The notes under the pieces are model-generated. The model saw only the letters and a program-made list of their open reading frames with translations. It had not been told where the DNA came from and ran no database searches. Made by a program: the position numbers and the translations under genes. Positions 63,218 through 64,000 of a stretch of DNA of 64,000 nt are shown piece by piece (the stretch's first letter is position 1; each line of letters begins with the position of its first letter). The DNA is from Mycobacterium sp. SMC-8. Its GTDB lineage: Bacteria; Actinomycetota; Actinomycetes; Mycobacteriales; Mycobacteriaceae. Location of the stretch: NCBI RefSeq assembly GCF_025263565.1, contig NZ_CP079865.1, positions 5,580,001 to 5,644,000 on the forward strand, in the 5' to 3' direction.

Positions 63218-64000
63218 TCAGGGGGTCGCAGCTTGCGGTGGGCTGTAGCCGATGGTGTTGCGCCACAATGTGAGCCAGTGTTCGGTCCAGGGCCAGTGGC
63301 TTGGTAGGTGCAGAATGGGTCGGCGTTGCGGTCGGACCAGCCGGGCGGGGATGGTGATGATCTTGCGGCGCAGGGTGGCTGCGCGGGCCACCGCGTGGGC
63401 GCCACCGGCGAGCACGCCAGCGGCACGCAGCAGGTTGTGGGCGATCGCAGCGCACAGGATCCAGGCCGAGTTGGCCCCAAATCGTCCCGACGGCATGTGC
63501 GCCAAGGGTCCGTCGATCAGATCGGCGAACACCGTCTCGATGATCGCGTGGCGGCGGTGGGTGATGTCGGCTTCGGCGGTCGGGAGGTCGGTGTTGGTGA
63601 AGAACGGGTGATACCGCCACACCGGAAACAGCGCATCAGGGAAGCGGGCGTCTTTGACCCGACGCACGATCAACCGTGCGGTAATCGGGTTGTCAGTGGA
63701 GGTGAAGGCGGTGTGGGCGATCTCGGCGACTTCGGCATCAGAGATCCAGGCTCCGTTGTCGGGATCAAGGACCGCCCCGGGGTATTCCACGGGGACCCAG
63801 GCGCTTTCGTCAATGGACTCGATGGCCGCCGCAACAGCGCGAGTTTTGGTCAGCACCAACGAGAACTGAGCACCGGCGCGGCGGCAGGCTGCGGCCACGG
63901 TGCTGTTGCCGTAGGCCGAGTCGCCGCGCACCAAGATCTGGCCGGTGACCCCGGCGGCGCGGGCTGTGGCGATGGCTTGGGCGACCATCCGGGCCGCGCC
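63100..64000 (-). mobile_element. IS1380-family insertion sequence (partial, runs off right edge)
   Basis: It contains the C-terminal part of an IS1380-type transposase. The left boundary is approximate and the other terminus lies outside the window. Confidence 0.75.
63218..64000 (-). CDS. IS1380-family transposase (partial)
   Basis: The minus frame is open from base 64000 to the stop at 63218 (about 260 residues; N-terminus outside). Family motifs are ILVRGDSAYG (catalytic Asp), DARFPDALFPVWRYHPFFTNTD, and ITHRRHAIIETVFADLIDGPLAHMPSGRFGANSAWIL (Glu). The visible part is intact. Confidence 0.9.
   Translation of the reverse strand, partial: GAARMVAQAIATARAAGVTGQILVRGDSAYGNSTVAAACRRAGAQFSLVLTKTRAVAAAIESIDESAWVPVEYPGAVLDPDNGAWISDAEVAEIAHTAFTSTDNPITARLIVRRVKDARFPDALFPVWRYHPFFTNTDLPTAEADITHRRHAIIETVFADLIDGPLAHMPSGRFGANSAWILCAAIAHNLLRAAGVLAGGAHAVARAATLRRKIITIPARLVRPQRRPILHLPSHWPWTEHWLTLWRNTIGYSPPQAATP

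Overview
The window reads as a high-GC actinobacterial chromosome, almost certainly from a mycobacterium (Mycobacteriaceae). The evidence is a complete YrbE/Mce lipid-importer operon, Mce-associated membrane proteins, a TetR regulator with two DNA-binding domains (Mce3R-like), many FadE/FadD/EchA-type genes, a mycofactocin-type SDR, an F420-type LLM oxidoreductase and short ATGA/GTGA gene overlaps. No tRNA, rRNA or CRISPR array is visible.

Layout. 1-7 kb: two Mce-associated genes with a beta-hydroxyacid dehydrogenase, an alpha/beta hydrolase, a two-hotdog dehydratase, a lipocalin-like protein and an aldehyde dehydrogenase. 7-12 kb: a MarR-controlled block with an AveC-like membrane protein, two small membrane/secreted proteins, a DUF35-thiolase fusion and an enoyl-CoA hydratase. 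12-14.7 kb: an SDR and a nitronate monooxygenase with strongly G/C-biased codons, then an IS5-family element. 14.8-30 kb: beta-oxidation operons (eight translationally packed genes from FadD to EchA; a ferredoxin-FadE-FadD-SDR operon). 30-36 kb: F420 oxidoreductase, GntR, double-TetR, amidohydrolase, acyl-CoA dehydrogenase. 36-47 kb: yrbEA-[IS110]-yrbEB-mceA-F. 47-51.5 kb: P450, kinase-like protein, CoA transferase. 51.5-64 kb: an insertion-sequence scrapyard with two IS3, a second IS5 copy, IS21 and an IS1380 fragment, a broken TetR, a truncated P450, a DUF4062-like/TPR gene split by two ISs, and an intact nucleotidyltransferase-phosphatase pair.

How it works together. At least 13 places, nearly all directly upstream of operons from 1.9 to 50.2 kb, carry the same 25-bp imperfect palindrome (left half close to ACATAGNTWACT, with conserved AC and G at the centre). 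This ties the Mce importer, P450, CoA transferase, FadD/FadE/EchA/thiolase sets, ferredoxin and aldehyde dehydrogenase into one regulon, plausibly governed by the Mce3R-like protein encoded in the middle. A separate MarR regulon has its own palindrome at two promoters. The simplest reading is a dedicated uptake and CoA-dependent degradation system for an unidentified polycyclic, terpenoid or steroid-like lipid. The substrate cannot be read from sequence.

Most notable: the shared operator, an IS110 element inserted exactly at the yrbEA/yrbEB stop-start overlap with readable candidate bridge-RNA guides, inverted IS5 twins enclosing 42 kb, and the nucleotidyltransferase-phosphatase pair next to the IS-shattered DUF4062-like gene.
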